Assembly (NCBI GenBank): GCA_964450435.1
Contig: CAYVCX010000030.1
Location: 1 to 32,473, forward strand
Length of the DNA stretch: 32,473 nucleotides
From: SKLM01 sp964450435
GTDB lineage: Bacteria > Chloroflexota > Anaerolineae > B4-G1
Direction of reading: 5' to 3'
Made by a program: the position numbers and the translations under genes. Positions 1 through 9,711 of the stretch are shown here, in pieces. Numbering within the stretch: the first letter of the stretch is position 1; every line of letters starts with the position of its first letter. The notes under the pieces were generated by a model, which saw only the letters and a list, made by a program, of their open reading frames with translations, ran no database searches and had not been told where the DNA came from.

Positions 1-1119
1 AGTGGCGAGCAGGCCGCGTATGCCCATCGGCTGGCGAAGGGACTTCGGGCGCGGGGGCACGGCATCACCTTGCTGATCAGCGACGAGGAGTTGCCCACAT
101 TCTCTGAAGGACATAATGGACTCCGGGTTGTCACCGCGTCGAAACTGGTGCGAGTCGGTGCGCTCACGTGGCTGCCGAGTCTGCCATTCCTTTCGGGACG
201 TCTGGTCCGGGAGCACGATGTGGTGAACCTACATCTCCCACAGTGGGGCGCGGCTGGCTCCGCCCTGTGGGGCCGCGCGCTGAGCACGCCGCTGGTCTTA
301 ACCTACCATCGCGACCTGGCGGCTTCGGGTAGTTGGCTCAACTCGGCGGTCAACTTGTGGGTACGGCTGGGGAGCCAAGCGGCCGGGGTTCTCGCGGATC
401 GAATTGTGTGCAGCGCAGAGGACTTCGCACGCCGTTCTTCCTTCCTTCAACGTTTTCGCGGCAAGACGGAGGTCATCCCTCCGCCGGTGGAAGTAGCGGC
501 GATCGGCAGGGGGGCGGTAGCGGCGTTTCGGAAGATGCACCGCTTGGGCGACCACCGGCCGATAATCGGCGTGGCATGCGCTGCGTCGGGCGAGACAGGC
601 ATCGAGGTGCTTTTGAGGGCACTCCCTCGTGTGCTCGAGGAGTACCCGCGTGCACGTGTTCTCTGTGCAGGGGAGTTTCGGCACATGCTGGGAGAAGAAG
701 CGCGTGCTCATCGCCTGGGCTCGCTTCTGCGCAAGTATGAGGACCATTGGACGTTTCTGGGTGAGCTGAGGCCGGTGCAAAGGGCCGCGTTCTACCCGAA
801 TGTGGACATGATCGTGGCACCCGGCGTGCACCCCGTTGAGTCGTTCGGGCTGGTGCAAGCAGAGGCAATGCTGTGCGGCACACCGTCGATCGCCAGCAAT
901 CTGCCCGGGCTACGCCAGCCGGTTGAGCAGACGGGAATGGGCAAGGTCGTCCCGATGGGCGACAGCGATGCGCTGGCAAAAGCAATCATTGAGGTCACAG
1001 CCAGACGTGAGGAGTTCGTCCAGCCCCGAGCGGAGATCGCGGAGCGCTGGTCGACAGAACGGACGGCCCGTGAGTATGAGAACCTGTTTGAGGACCTGCT
1101 CGCCGACCGGAGCGACTGA
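1..1119 (+). CDS. GT4-family glycosyltransferase, 5'-truncated by window edge
   Basis: The reading frame is open from base 1, so the true start lies upstream; 372 residues are visible. The first residues (SGEQAAYAHRLAKGL) are typical of the N-terminal GT-B Rossmann domain after its glycine-rich loop. The C-terminal domain carries the family-4 retaining-transferase EX7E signature in PVESFGLVQAEAMLCGTPSIAS, followed by a proline/glycine loop (NLPGLRQPV) that normally contacts the nucleotide-sugar donor. Such enzymes transfer a sugar from an NDP- or GDP-sugar to a lipid- or glycan-linked acceptor on the cytoplasmic face of the membrane. The next gene begins 68 bp downstream on the same strand and encodes a polytopic GT39-like protein, so this is probably the cytosolic enzyme of a surface-glycan cluster. 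Donor and acceptor cannot be told from sequence. Confidence 0.88.
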   Translation, partial: SGEQAAYAHRLAKGLRARGHGITLLISDEELPTFSEGHNGLRVVTASKLVRVGALTWLPSLPFLSGRLVREHDVVNLHLPQWGAAGSALWGRALSTPLVLTYHRDLAASGSWLNSAVNLWVRLGSQAAGVLADRIVCSAEDFARRSSFLQRFRGKTEVIPPPVEVAAIGRGAVAAFRKMHRLGDHRPIIGVACAASGETGIEVLLRALPRVLEEYPRARVLCAGEFRHMLGEEARAHRLGSLLRKYEDHWTFLGELRPVQRAAFYPNVDMIVAPGVHPVESFGLVQAEAMLCGTPSIASNLPGLRQPVEQTGMGKVVPMGDSDALAKAIIEVTARREEFVQPRAEIAERWSTERTAREYENLFEDLLADRSD

Positions 1120-1187
1120 TCCGATATGGGGGGTCTGCTGTTCCTTGCGGGGCGGCAGCCACGGCGGCAGGACGGGGTGCAGTCGAG

Positions 1188-3191
1188 GTGCGTAATAGCG
1201 ATCGGGTGATCGCCGTGGCGATCGTTGGCGGGCTTGCCCTGGGCACGCTGGGGCAGTTTGTTTTTGTCTATCGACGCGAGTACGTCTGGGACGGGGTTCT
1301 GCTTTGGGGGGCTGGCATACTGTTCCTCAGTCTCGCACAGCTGCGCGCCAGAAGAGCCGAACGCGGGATGGCGGGAGTAGCGGGCCGGCGCTGGCCGCGG
1401 TGGCTCTGGTTCCTGCGTCGGCATCCGGTCCGGGCGCTGATGGCGATGTGTGGGTTGTGGAGCTCCTTCGTCGCTGGCTTGCTGGCAGGCCAACGAGCAC
1501 CGGATGCGGGGTACGGCGACCTGCTCGCTCTGTGGGGAATCGGTGTGATGGGCTTCTTGCTTGCCTTCCTGCCGGCGCGGGCAACTCCCGCGGCAATGTG
1601 GCGACGGCTGGTGACAGGGGGAGGAATCCGCCGTTGGCTGAGACGGAACCGCGTCGACCTGGCGGCAGTCTTGATGCTGGTGCTGGTGGGCCTGGTCGTA
1701 CGGGTCTATGACCTGGAGCACATCCCGGCGAACCTGGGCGGCGACGAGGGGACTCAGGGCGCTGCAGCGCTAGAGTTTCTGCGCTCACCGTTGGGGAATC
1801 CGTTCTCCACGGGTTGGTTCAGTGTACCGACGATGTCGTTCTTGATGTACGGACTGTGGATGCGCGTTTTCGGGGCGACAGTAGGAGGGTTGCGGACGTT
1901 GTCGGCGGTGATCGGCACGGCGACCGTCCTGAGCACTTATCTGCTCGCTCGTGAGCTGTGGGGTGGGCGCGTAGCCTGGTTGTCCTCGGCAGCACTGGCT
2001 GGCAGTCATTACCATATCCACTTCAGCCGGTTGGGTTCGAACCAGATCATGGACCCCTTAGTGATTACGGTCGTGCTCTGGTTGCTCCTACTGGGTATGC
2101 GACGTAAGGAGCGGCTCATCTTTGCTCTGACGGGGGTGGTCATAGGGCTTGGTTGGTACGGGTACTTCGGAGCTCGATTGGTGGGTGTGGTTGCCGCCTG
2201 CTATCTGGCACTGCAGACTGTATTCGGACACCGGTTCTTGGCACGGTACGCGCGGCAGCTAGTGATTCTGGGCGGCGGAGCGCTGGTTGTACTGGCGCCT
2301 CTGGTCATTCACTATGCTGCTCACCCCGATGCCCTTACTTCGCGGCCCCGGCAAGTGAGCATCTTTGCCTCTGGCTGGCTGGTACGAGAGCAAGAGATCG
2401 CGAACCGAGGAGCCTTCGGGCTACTTTTCGAGCAGTTCTGGAAGTCTGTTTCAGCCTTCAATTACACGCTCGATCCCACCTTCTGGTATCGGGCCTCGAT
2501 TCCTCTACTCGACTTCATTAGTGGCCTGTTTTTCGTCGCCGGGATGCTGTGGACCGTGACCCGCTGGCGCTGGCCGGCCAGTCAGCTTCTGCTGCTCTGG
2601 TTCTGGCTGGCCCTGTTCCTGGGCTGGGTGATGACGGAGAATCCGCCCAGCAGCCAGCGGATGATCCTTGCTACGCCCGCGGTGGCGATGCTGGTAGGGT
2701 TAGGACTGGACTGGATTCTGGAATTCGGCGAGCGTATGGTAGGTGGTGAGCGGGTCCTGTGGGAGGGTGTCGGTGCACTGGTGCTGATGGCAGTCGCCGT
2801 GCTGAACCTGGGCTACTACTTCTTTGCGTATACCCCGACCCGCATCTACGGCAACCCGACGGCTGAGATGGCGACGCGTCTCTCGCGCCAACTCGTGCGC
2901 GAGGATGACGAGTGCGTCGTCTATTTGCATGGGCCGCCGTTCATCTATTGGGACCATGGGACATTCCGGTTCATGGCGCGCGGAATTGCCGGGGTTGACG
3001 TGCCTCCACCGGGCGAGGGAGATGCTCCGGAGCCGGACCTGGACGGGGGCGCGTGCTTCGTGTTCCATCGCGCACGAGTGCATGAACTGGAGGATGTCCG
3101 GACGGACTATCCAGGCGGTACTGAGGAGTACGTGCGGTCGAGTGCGGACGGCGACGTGCTCTACGCCTTGTACGCGGTAGGCAAGGAGTAG
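1188..3191 (+). CDS. GT39/ArnT-like polytopic membrane glycosyltransferase
   Basis: This 667-residue protein has many hydrophobic segments and starts with GTG at 1188; the upstream ribosome site is weak. After an N-terminal region of about 165 residues with several membrane spans, a PMT_2-type domain begins. Its first extracytoplasmic loop carries an Asp-Glu pair (GGDEGTQ, D186-E187), the position of the catalytic acidic pair in the GT39/ArnT/PMT superfamily. Further matches are the SRLGSNQIMDP loop and the short soluble C-terminal tail. Members of this superfamily move a sugar from a polyprenyl-phosphate carrier to protein, lipid or glycan outside the membrane. It lies 3 bp upstream of the DUF2298 gene and is probably co-transcribed. 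The exact substrate is unknown, and it could instead be a non-enzymatic relative. Confidence 0.82.
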   Translation: MRNSDRVIAVAIVGGLALGTLGQFVFVYRREYVWDGVLLWGAGILFLSLAQLRARRAERGMAGVAGRRWPRWLWFLRRHPVRALMAMCGLWSSFVAGLLAGQRAPDAGYGDLLALWGIGVMGFLLAFLPARATPAAMWRRLVTGGGIRRWLRRNRVDLAAVLMLVLVGLVVRVYDLEHIPANLGGDEGTQGAAALEFLRSPLGNPFSTGWFSVPTMSFLMYGLWMRVFGATVGGLRTLSAVIGTATVLSTYLLARELWGGRVAWLSSAALAGSHYHIHFSRLGSNQIMDPLVITVVLWLLLLGMRRKERLIFALTGVVIGLGWYGYFGARLVGVVAACYLALQTVFGHRFLARYARQLVILGGGALVVLAPLVIHYAAHPDALTSRPRQVSIFASGWLVREQEIANRGAFGLLFEQFWKSVSAFNYTLDPTFWYRASIPLLDFISGLFFVAGMLWTVTRWRWPASQLLLLWFWLALFLGWVMTENPPSSQRMILATPAVAMLVGLGLDWILEFGERMVGGERVLWEGVGALVLMAVAVLNLGYYFFAYTPTRIYGNPTAEMATRLSRQLVREDDECVVYLHGPPFIYWDHGTFRFMARGIAGVDVPPPGEGDAPEPDLDGGACFVFHRARVHELEDVRTDYPGGTEEYVRSSADGDVLYALYAVGKE

Positions 3192-3194
3192 GGA

Positions 3195-6100
3195 GTGAAA
3201 GGCGGAAGGCAGGAGGGGCCGGCGCTGACGGCACACGGGAGCCAGCGGCCCTTCCGGGTGTGGTCGTTGGCGCTGCTGCTGGTCATTCTAGTGGCAGCGG
3301 GCTACCTGCGCTTCACGGGGCTGCATTGGGACGAGGGGCAGTACATCCACCCCGATGAGGGGCACATGCGGAATACGGTGTCTCTCATCAGGTGGCCGGA
3401 GGATCTCTCAAACTACTTCGACACGCACCAGTCGTCCCTCAACGTCCGTAACAACGAAGGGCGCCGCTACAGCTACGGTACACTGCCGCTCTTCGCGGCG
3501 CGGGCCACGGTGGAATGGCTAGATCAAGCTTGCACTGATATGACGGTGCCGCTAGGGCGGGCGGTGGCATCGCTGCTGATCGGTTCGCGGGCGCAGGAAT
3601 GCTCGCCGGGAACCTTCACCGGCACGCACAGCGCGGTTGTGGGGCGGGCACTGTCGGCGCTGGCGGATCTTGGGTCGCTGGTGCTGGTTTATTTGATTGG
3701 AAGACGGCTGTACGGAGAGGCGACCGGGCTGCTGGCTGCCGGCTTCTTCGCGGTGACCGCGTTCCTGATCCAGCAGGCACACTTCTTCACGGTCGACAGC
3801 ACAGCGTGTTTCTTCACCATGCTGGTCGCCTACTTCTCTGTGCGGGCGAGCGAGACCGGCGGGTGGGCTGACTTCAGCGTGGCGGGTGTGGGGGTCGGGC
3901 TCGCTGCAGCGTCGAAGGTGAGCGCGGCAGCGGCGGCCCTGCTGGTGGCGCTGGCTGCTGTCTCCCGGGCGATGGGCTGGGGCCAATCATGCAGGGCCAG
4001 CATGCCGCGTTTCCAGGTCTCTCGGCTCTGGCGGGTCTTAGTGGGCGTCGGGCTTGCTGCTTTGTTGTCGCTGGTTGCTTTTCGCATTGGTCAGCCGTAC
4101 GCATTTGAAGGTCCCGGGTTCTTCGGGGTGCGCCCCAGCCCGGAGTGGTTTGGACGACTGAGCGCCATCCGGGCGGAGCAGGCTGGTGAGATCGACCTGC
4201 CTTCGGGGCGGCAGTGGGCTGGCAGGACGCCGGTTGTGTTCCCCTGGGTGAATATGGTGGTGTGGGGGATGGGCTTGCCGCTTGGCCTGGCGGCGTGGAT
4301 TGGATGGGGCTGGGCCGGCTTTGAACTGCTGCGTGACGCACGCCGCGGGCAGAGACACCTGGTGCTATGGGGGTGGGCGAGCGTCGTGTTCGTGTATTAT
4401 GCCACCGGGTGGGTGAAGGCGATGCGCTATTTCCTGCCCCTGTACCCCATTCTTCTGCTCTTTGCTGCTTACTGGCTGGTTCGAATGATGGGTGCCAGGT
4501 CGCTGTGGTGGCGGGGGATCGGTCTTGGTATGTCGGCCGTGGTGGCCCTGGGTGCTGTCTTCTGGGGTATGGCGTTCTTCACCATCTACCTGCGGCCCCA
4601 TCCGCGTCTCGCGGCCTCGCGCTGGATTTACGAGCACGTTCCTCCCGGGGTGACGGTGGCAAACGAACACTGGGACTGGGGTTTGCCGCTGCGAGTGGAC
4701 GGACATGATCCCTTTCGTGGCACGTACGAGGGGATCGAGATGGAGAACTACAACGAGGACACACCTGGCAAACGGGCGCAGTTGTACGGGTGGCTGGATC
4801 AGGCGGACTATATCTTCCTGGCGAGCAACCGGCTGTATGCCTCGATCGCCCGGCTGCCGGCTCGATATCCCCTGACCACTGCGTACTACCGGGCACTCTT
4901 TGGGGGCGAGTTGGGTTTTGAGCTTGCGGCTGATTTCACCTCATACCCGGCCCTGGGCCCGTTTGTGTTTCCTGATCAGGAGAACCCGTTTGAGTTGGTG
5001 GAGGCAAAGTACGAGAATCAGAGCGAGCCGATTCGGATACTGCTCCCCCCCGCTGAAGAGTCGTTTAGCGTGTATGACCATCCACGGGTGCTGATCTTCC
5101 GCAAGACGGAGGCCTATTCCAGGAGGCAGGTGGAGGAGATACTGGGGCAGGTCGATGTGGAGCGGGCACAGCACGGGCTCACGCCTCAGGAGGCCACCAG
5201 GACGGCTGACATGCTGAGGTTCGATGATGAAACGTGGGCTCAACAACAGTCCGGTGGAACGTGGTCTGAGATGTTCAACCGAGATGCGCTTCTCAATCGG
5301 GCCCCGGGTCTGGCGGCGCTAGGATGGTGGGCGACTGTCACGGCCCTGGGCTGGGTGGTGTTTCCGCTGGTCTTCGTCTCGCTGCCAAAGCTCCGCGACC
5401 GCGGATATGGAGTCTCGCGTCTGTTGGGGCTGCTGGTCACAGCGTACTTGACCTGGCTGGTGGCCAGCGTGCGGCTGTTGCCGAATACGCGCGGGACGAT
5501 TCTGGGCATAGTCGTGGGATCGGCAGCAGTGGGATGTGGTGTAGGCTGGGTCAAGCGGGACGAACTGTGGAGGTTCTTCCGCCGCCGCTGGCGCAGCGTG
5601 CTGTTGATTGAGGGAGTGTTTGTGTTCCTTTTCGCCGGCTGGATCGGTGTGCGGATGCTCCAACCCGACCTGTGGCATCCGGTGGTGGGCGGTGAGAAGC
5701 CGATGGATTTCGCCTACTTCAACGCAGTGATGAAGTCAACGTGGTTCCCGCCCTATAATCCCTGGCTTGCCGGGACGTGGATCAACTACTACTACTTCGG
5801 CTTCGTCATCGTCGGCACGCTCACGCAACTCATAGGGACGGTGCCAGCGGTTGCTTACAACCTGGCGGTGCCGCTCGTCTGCGCGCTGACGGGGTTAGGA
5901 GCGTTCTCGGTGGCGTACAATCTGTCCGGCGGCAACCGGCGCCGGCTGTTGCTGGTGGGCTTGACGGGCGTGATCTTCACTGTCCTGGTGGGAAACCTGG
6001 GGGTGGCCCACCTGGTCGGCAGCAGGCTGATGGCGCTAGGGGACGTTTCGTTTCCCACCAGGATACCCGGGTTTGCGAACGCCGTGGCTCTTTTCCGCGG

Positions 6101-7745
6101 ACTCTGGCAGGTGATGGTTAGAGGCGAGGGTCTGGCGATGCGGCCTGAATCCTGGTATTGGCATCCCACTCGCATCATCCCATCTGAGACGGGGAATCCG
6201 ATCGCGGAGTTCCCGGCCTTCACATTCCTTTATGGGGACCTGCACGCTCACATGATGGCCTTGCCACTGACGTTCTTTGCATTGGTCCTGGCAGTCAACT
6301 GGGCGCGGACTCCGAAGCCCACCTGGGGGAGCCTGCTCCTGGGCGGCGTGGTCATTGGCGCTCTTCGGCCCACGAACACGTGGGACTACCCCACGTACAT
6401 GTTGCTGGGGCTTGCGGCGCTCGGTCTGGGAGTGTGGTCAGCGAAACAGGAGGAGGGAGCGAAGGGGCCGAAACCCGAGAAGTCAGGAGGTGAAGTGGAG
6501 CAAGTGCAGAGTGCCGGCACGGCGATTTCCGAGCCCCCTGGGCGCTTCGCTGGAGGCCTGACCTCGTTTGTGTTGCGGGCAGGTCTGCTCGGTGGATTGA
6601 GCGTAGTCTTGTATCTGCCCTACAGCCGTCACTACGTGCCGGGGTACAATGCCATTCAACTGTGGAGAGGTGAGACAACGCCAGTCAGCATCTATCTGTG
6701 GATCCACGGGTTGCTGTTGTTTCCGGTGCTTACACGCATGGTGGTTCAGGTAGCGAGGGAGGGGACGCAACGACGGCTACCCTGGCACGTGGGCGGGTTG
6801 GCGGTGCTGGGGGTAGGCGGCGTGGCCGCGGGCCTGGCGATCGCGAAGTATCAAGTGGCCCTGGTGGCGGTACCGGCAGCTTTTCTGGCAGGCCTGTCGT
6901 TGCTGGGCTGTTGTGGGGATGGTTCAGAGTGTTCGGGGCCGAGGGGTCGTCTTCTCTGGCTGCTGGTGGGGACGGCAATGGTGCTCTCCCTGGCCGTTGA
7001 GATCGTCGTGCTGGAGGGAGACATCGGGCGCATGAACACCGTCTTCAAGTTCTATCTGCAGGTGTGGGTCCTGCTTGCCGTCGCTGCGGCGGTCAGCCTG
7101 GGCTGGATCTGGAGGCGCGCCCCGGGATGGAGGTTTGAAGCTCGCTGGGCCTGGTGGAGCGCGATGGCGGTCCTCGTTCTCGGAGGGGCAGTGTTCCTGC
7201 CGGTAGGTATTCACGCACGGGCAGTGGACCGGATGGCACCTGAAGCAGGGAGAACGCTTGACGGGATGGCCTTTATGCAACACGCCGAAGTGTTTGGGGG
7301 CCCAAGAGGCGACCCGCGGCCGATTTCCCTAGTCGGGGATTATCACGCCATTCGATGGATGCAGGACAGCATACAGGGTTCGCCCGTGATTTTGGAGGGG
7401 CTGGGATGGCGCGAGTACCTGTGGGCCAACCGGGTCTCGGTCTACACGGGCCTGCCGGCAGTGGTAGGCTGGCGTCATCACCAGGCGCAGCAGCGCGTGG
7501 GCGTGGGCGGGGAGATGGTCAGGTGGCGTCGGGACGACGTGAACACGTGCTACAGCACGACTGAGACCGCGGAGGCGATGGCGATTCTGGAGCGTTACGG
7601 TGTGCGGTACGTGTACGTCGGTGCGTACGAACGAGCTTATTACGATGGGCGCGGGCTGGCGAAGTTCGCGCAGATGGTGGAGGAAGGGATGCTGCGAGTG
7701 GTCTACGATGATCACGACGTGACCGTCTACGAAGTGGTGAGCTAG
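3195..7745 (+). CDS. Fused GT39-like + DUF2298 (Chlor_Arch_YYY, TIGR03662) membrane protein
   Basis: This is a very large membrane protein of 1516 residues. The GTG start is supported by AAGGAG at 3183-3188, inside the end of the preceding gene and 6 nt from the start, so the two are translationally coupled. The N-terminal half (about 1-700) is GT39-like with acidic loop motifs WDE (45-47) and HPDEG (D54-E55) and a soluble segment around 460-680. The C-terminal half (about 720-1516) matches DUF2298: NYYYFG at 864-869, YGDLHAHMMALP at 1013-1024, NTWDYPTY from 1061 and RMNTVFKFY from 1279. The YYY motif defines TIGR03662, a family of unknown function known mainly from Chloroflexi and archaea and often found near TIGR03663, as here. 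A role in exporting or attaching lipid-linked sugars is inferred from context only. Confidence 0.88.
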   Translation: MKGGRQEGPALTAHGSQRPFRVWSLALLLVILVAAGYLRFTGLHWDEGQYIHPDEGHMRNTVSLIRWPEDLSNYFDTHQSSLNVRNNEGRRYSYGTLPLFAARATVEWLDQACTDMTVPLGRAVASLLIGSRAQECSPGTFTGTHSAVVGRALSALADLGSLVLVYLIGRRLYGEATGLLAAGFFAVTAFLIQQAHFFTVDSTACFFTMLVAYFSVRASETGGWADFSVAGVGVGLAAASKVSAAAAALLVALAAVSRAMGWGQSCRASMPRFQVSRLWRVLVGVGLAALLSLVAFRIGQPYAFEGPGFFGVRPSPEWFGRLSAIRAEQAGEIDLPSGRQWAGRTPVVFPWVNMVVWGMGLPLGLAAWIGWGWAGFELLRDARRGQRHLVLWGWASVVFVYYATGWVKAMRYFLPLYPILLLFAAYWLVRMMGARSLWWRGIGLGMSAVVALGAVFWGMAFFTIYLRPHPRLAASRWIYEHVPPGVTVANEHWDWGLPLRVDGHDPFRGTYEGIEMENYNEDTPGKRAQLYGWLDQADYIFLASNRLYASIARLPARYPLTTAYYRALFGGELGFELAADFTSYPALGPFVFPDQENPFELVEAKYENQSEPIRILLPPAEESFSVYDHPRVLIFRKTEAYSRRQVEEILGQVDVERAQHGLTPQEATRTADMLRFDDETWAQQQSGGTWSEMFNRDALLNRAPGLAALGWWATVTALGWVVFPLVFVSLPKLRDRGYGVSRLLGLLVTAYLTWLVASVRLLPNTRGTILGIVVGSAAVGCGVGWVKRDELWRFFRRRWRSVLLIEGVFVFLFAGWIGVRMLQPDLWHPVVGGEKPMDFAYFNAVMKSTWFPPYNPWLAGTWINYYYFGFVIVGTLTQLIGTVPAVAYNLAVPLVCALTGLGAFSVAYNLSGGNRRRLLLVGLTGVIFTVLVGNLGVAHLVGSRLMALGDVSFPTRIPGFANAVALFRGLWQVMVRGEGLAMRPESWYWHPTRIIPSETGNPIAEFPAFTFLYGDLHAHMMALPLTFFALVLAVNWARTPKPTWGSLLLGGVVIGALRPTNTWDYPTYMLLGLAALGLGVWSAKQEEGAKGPKPEKSGGEVEQVQSAGTAISEPPGRFAGGLTSFVLRAGLLGGLSVVLYLPYSRHYVPGYNAIQLWRGETTPVSIYLWIHGLLLFPVLTRMVVQVAREGTQRRLPWHVGGLAVLGVGGVAAGLAIAKYQVALVAVPAAFLAGLSLLGCCGDGSECSGPRGRLLWLLVGTAMVLSLAVEIVVLEGDIGRMNTVFKFYLQVWVLLAVAAAVSLGWIWRRAPGWRFEARWAWWSAMAVLVLGGAVFLPVGIHARAVDRMAPEAGRTLDGMAFMQHAEVFGGPRGDPRPISLVGDYHAIRWMQDSIQGSPVILEGLGWREYLWANRVSVYTGLPAVVGWRHHQAQQRVGVGGEMVRWRRDDVNTCYSTTETAEAMAILERYGVRYVYVGAYERAYYDGRGLAKFAQMVEEGMLRVVYDDHDVTVYEVVS

Positions 7746-7777
7746 AGAACCCGGAGGCCCCGTTGTGCGTGGTCGAC

Positions 7778-7797
7778 GTCAGATCTGAAGATCTGAC
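7778..7797. repeat. Perfect 9-bp inverted repeat between two membrane-protein genes
   Basis: GTCAGATCT and AGATCTGAC are separated by 2 bp (GA). It sits in the 118-bp gap after the DUF2298 gene. There is no downstream T-run, so it is not a textbook intrinsic terminator. It could be an operator, a 3'-end-stabilising hairpin or a weak terminator. The dyad is seen directly; the function is not known. Confidence 0.6.
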
Positions 7798-7863
7798 AAA
7801 GGCCAACTCGTGGGTGCCCGAGTGAGCAGAAGGATAACAGATGAGGATGGGTGACCTGGTTGC

Positions 7864-9681
7864 GTGGGATTCGTGAACCTGTGGGATGTCTCCAGAATGA
7901 CGGACACAGAATACACGCGAAACAGATGTGAGGATCGAGTTCGGGAAAGGTCCGAGGTCGTCCTCTGGGCTCTGATCGCGGTCACTGCCCTGACGGTGCG
8001 GTTGGCGGGGCTGGGTCGAGCGCCTCTGAGTGCTGCTGAGGCGCGGCAGGCAACTGGAGCCTGGCATGCCGCCACGGGACAAGGTGTGCCTGTTGAGGGT
8101 TACAGTCCGCTGTTGCTGGTGGGCAACAGCTTGCTGTTCTGGGTGTGTGGCGGGAGTGACGCGCTGGCGCGATTCCTGCCGGCTGTGTTCGGCTCAGCTC
8201 TTGCTCTGACCCCCATGCTTCTGAGACGGCGTCTGGGGCGAGCGGGGGCTTTGGCTTCGGGCGCGTACCTGGCCATCTCGCCCACAGCCCTGGTCGCGTC
8301 TCGGCAGCTCGAGGGGACGGCGATGGCGGCCGCGGGGACGATGGTATTTTTGGGTGGCCTGAACCAGTTTTTCGAGGCGGATAAGCGCGGATGGCTCGCG
8401 TTTGCCGCCATAGGTCTCGCTCTCGCTGTGGTGAGTGGGGCAGCTACCTACGGTCTCCTGGTTCCGCTGGGCGTGGCGTGGGCTTTTGGTCGGCGGATCT
8501 GGCCGTATGACAGACCTGAAGAGGATGCGAAGTGCGCAGCAGAGCGTCTGGGAGCTGATGGCACTCGGTTCTTGCTCGTGTTCGCGCTCGCTGCCCTCGT
8601 GCTCTCGACGGGGCTTGGTTGGAACCCATCAGGGACCGCGGCGGTGGGAAGCCTCCTGGTCGACTGGGTTCATCGTTGCCGCGCGGTGGAGGTACCTGCC
8701 GCGTCGCCCGTGACACTGCTTGTCGTATATGAGCTGCTCGGCCTGGCATTGGGGCTCGGAGGTCTGGCTTGGGGACTGTGGCGTGGACAGCACTTGGTTG
8801 TGTTGTTGGGGCTGTGGGCTGGCCTGGCGGTCGTGCTGCTGCTGGTCATGCCAGGACGAGCACCGACGGACCTCCTATGGGTGGTGGTGCCACTGGCGAT
8901 GCTGTCGGGGCTCGGGGTGCAGGGAGTGGCAGGGGGCCAGTGGTCAGGCAACGCTGCATTTCGGTGGACCTATGCTGTCATGGTGCTGATTCTGTGGGCT
9001 CAGGTCTACCTGATGCTGGCCAGTTACGCTGCGTTTGGCCGGGCGGCGGATATCGTGGTGGCGCTGGTGATTGTAGGGCTGCAGGCATTTGTGGGCGTGG
9101 GCTGCGGGTTTGCGCTCGGGCTTGATGCGACGGTGCGGACGGCGGCAGCGGCAACCGGGGTTGCGCTGTTGGCGCTGATGGTGTCAGCGGGTTCGCGAGT
9201 TGCCTATGGCCGTCCGGGGGATCCGCGCGAGGCGCTGTTGAACCGACCGACGCCAGTGAATGTGCGCGATCTGGTGGAAACACTGCGCGTGGTCTCGTGG
9301 CGAGAGAGGGGGACGCCCACGACCCTGGACTTCGTATACGAAGCATCGGAGAACTCGGTGCTGGCGTGGTATCTGCGCGATTTCGAGATGGCGCGCCGTG
9401 TTGATGATCTGAGCGAGTTGCATGCGGGGGAGCGGGGAGCGATCGTGTTGACGGTCGATGGCGACGAAGGGAAAGGGAGCCCTCCCGGTGCGGAGTACGC
9501 AGGACAGGGATTCCCGCTGGAGCGGCAGTGGACGCCGCGCGCGGTTGGGTGTCGATTCTGGGAGGCGGACTGCAGTCTTGCCTTCAGCTGGTTCCTGTTT
9601 CGGGATGGCCCGCCGCTTCCGGAGCCGGAGCTTCGGGCGATCCTGTGGCGGTCGGTCGACGGGTCGGGTGTGGAGCGCTGA
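7864..9681 (+). CDS. GT39-like polytopic membrane protein
   Basis: This is a 605-residue hydrophobic protein with a large number of predicted spans. The N-terminal region has the layout of GT39/PMT_2 enzymes: one span (ALIAVTALTVRLAGLG), then an extracytoplasmic loop PLSAAEARQATGAW with a conserved-type Glu but not the usual DE pair, then alternating short spans and the SPTALVASRQLEGT loop. The last 150 residues or so form a soluble tail. The longest frame starts with GTG at 7864. An ATG at 7897 is an equally reasonable start because it gives a short polar N-terminus, and neither has a strong ribosome site. It ends 30 bp before the TIGR03663 gene. With one acidic residue of the pair missing, it may be a divergent or inactive transferase or an accessory subunit. 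The function is not established. Confidence 0.75.
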   Translation: MGFVNLWDVSRMTDTEYTRNRCEDRVRERSEVVLWALIAVTALTVRLAGLGRAPLSAAEARQATGAWHAATGQGVPVEGYSPLLLVGNSLLFWVCGGSDALARFLPAVFGSALALTPMLLRRRLGRAGALASGAYLAISPTALVASRQLEGTAMAAAGTMVFLGGLNQFFEADKRGWLAFAAIGLALAVVSGAATYGLLVPLGVAWAFGRRIWPYDRPEEDAKCAAERLGADGTRFLLVFALAALVLSTGLGWNPSGTAAVGSLLVDWVHRCRAVEVPAASPVTLLVVYELLGLALGLGGLAWGLWRGQHLVVLLGLWAGLAVVLLLVMPGRAPTDLLWVVVPLAMLSGLGVQGVAGGQWSGNAAFRWTYAVMVLILWAQVYLMLASYAAFGRAADIVVALVIVGLQAFVGVGCGFALGLDATVRTAAAATGVALLALMVSAGSRVAYGRPGDPREALLNRPTPVNVRDLVETLRVVSWRERGTPTTLDFVYEASENSVLAWYLRDFEMARRVDDLSELHAGERGAIVLTVDGDEGKGSPPGAEYAGQGFPLERQWTPRAVGCRFWEADCSLAFSWFLFRDGPPLPEPELRAILWRSVDGSGVER

Positions 9682-9711
9682 GGGAAGCTGGTACGGAGGG
9701 GGAAAAGGCAC

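Noticed and set aside
792..1721. 309-codon minus-strand frame
   Set aside because: It spans two plus-strand genes and their gap in antisense, and is Gln/Pro/Arg-rich and without domains.
2025..2050. tRNA T-loop-like sequence GGTTCGAACC
   Set aside because: It lies inside a well-supported membrane-protein gene and no cloverleaf can be built around it.
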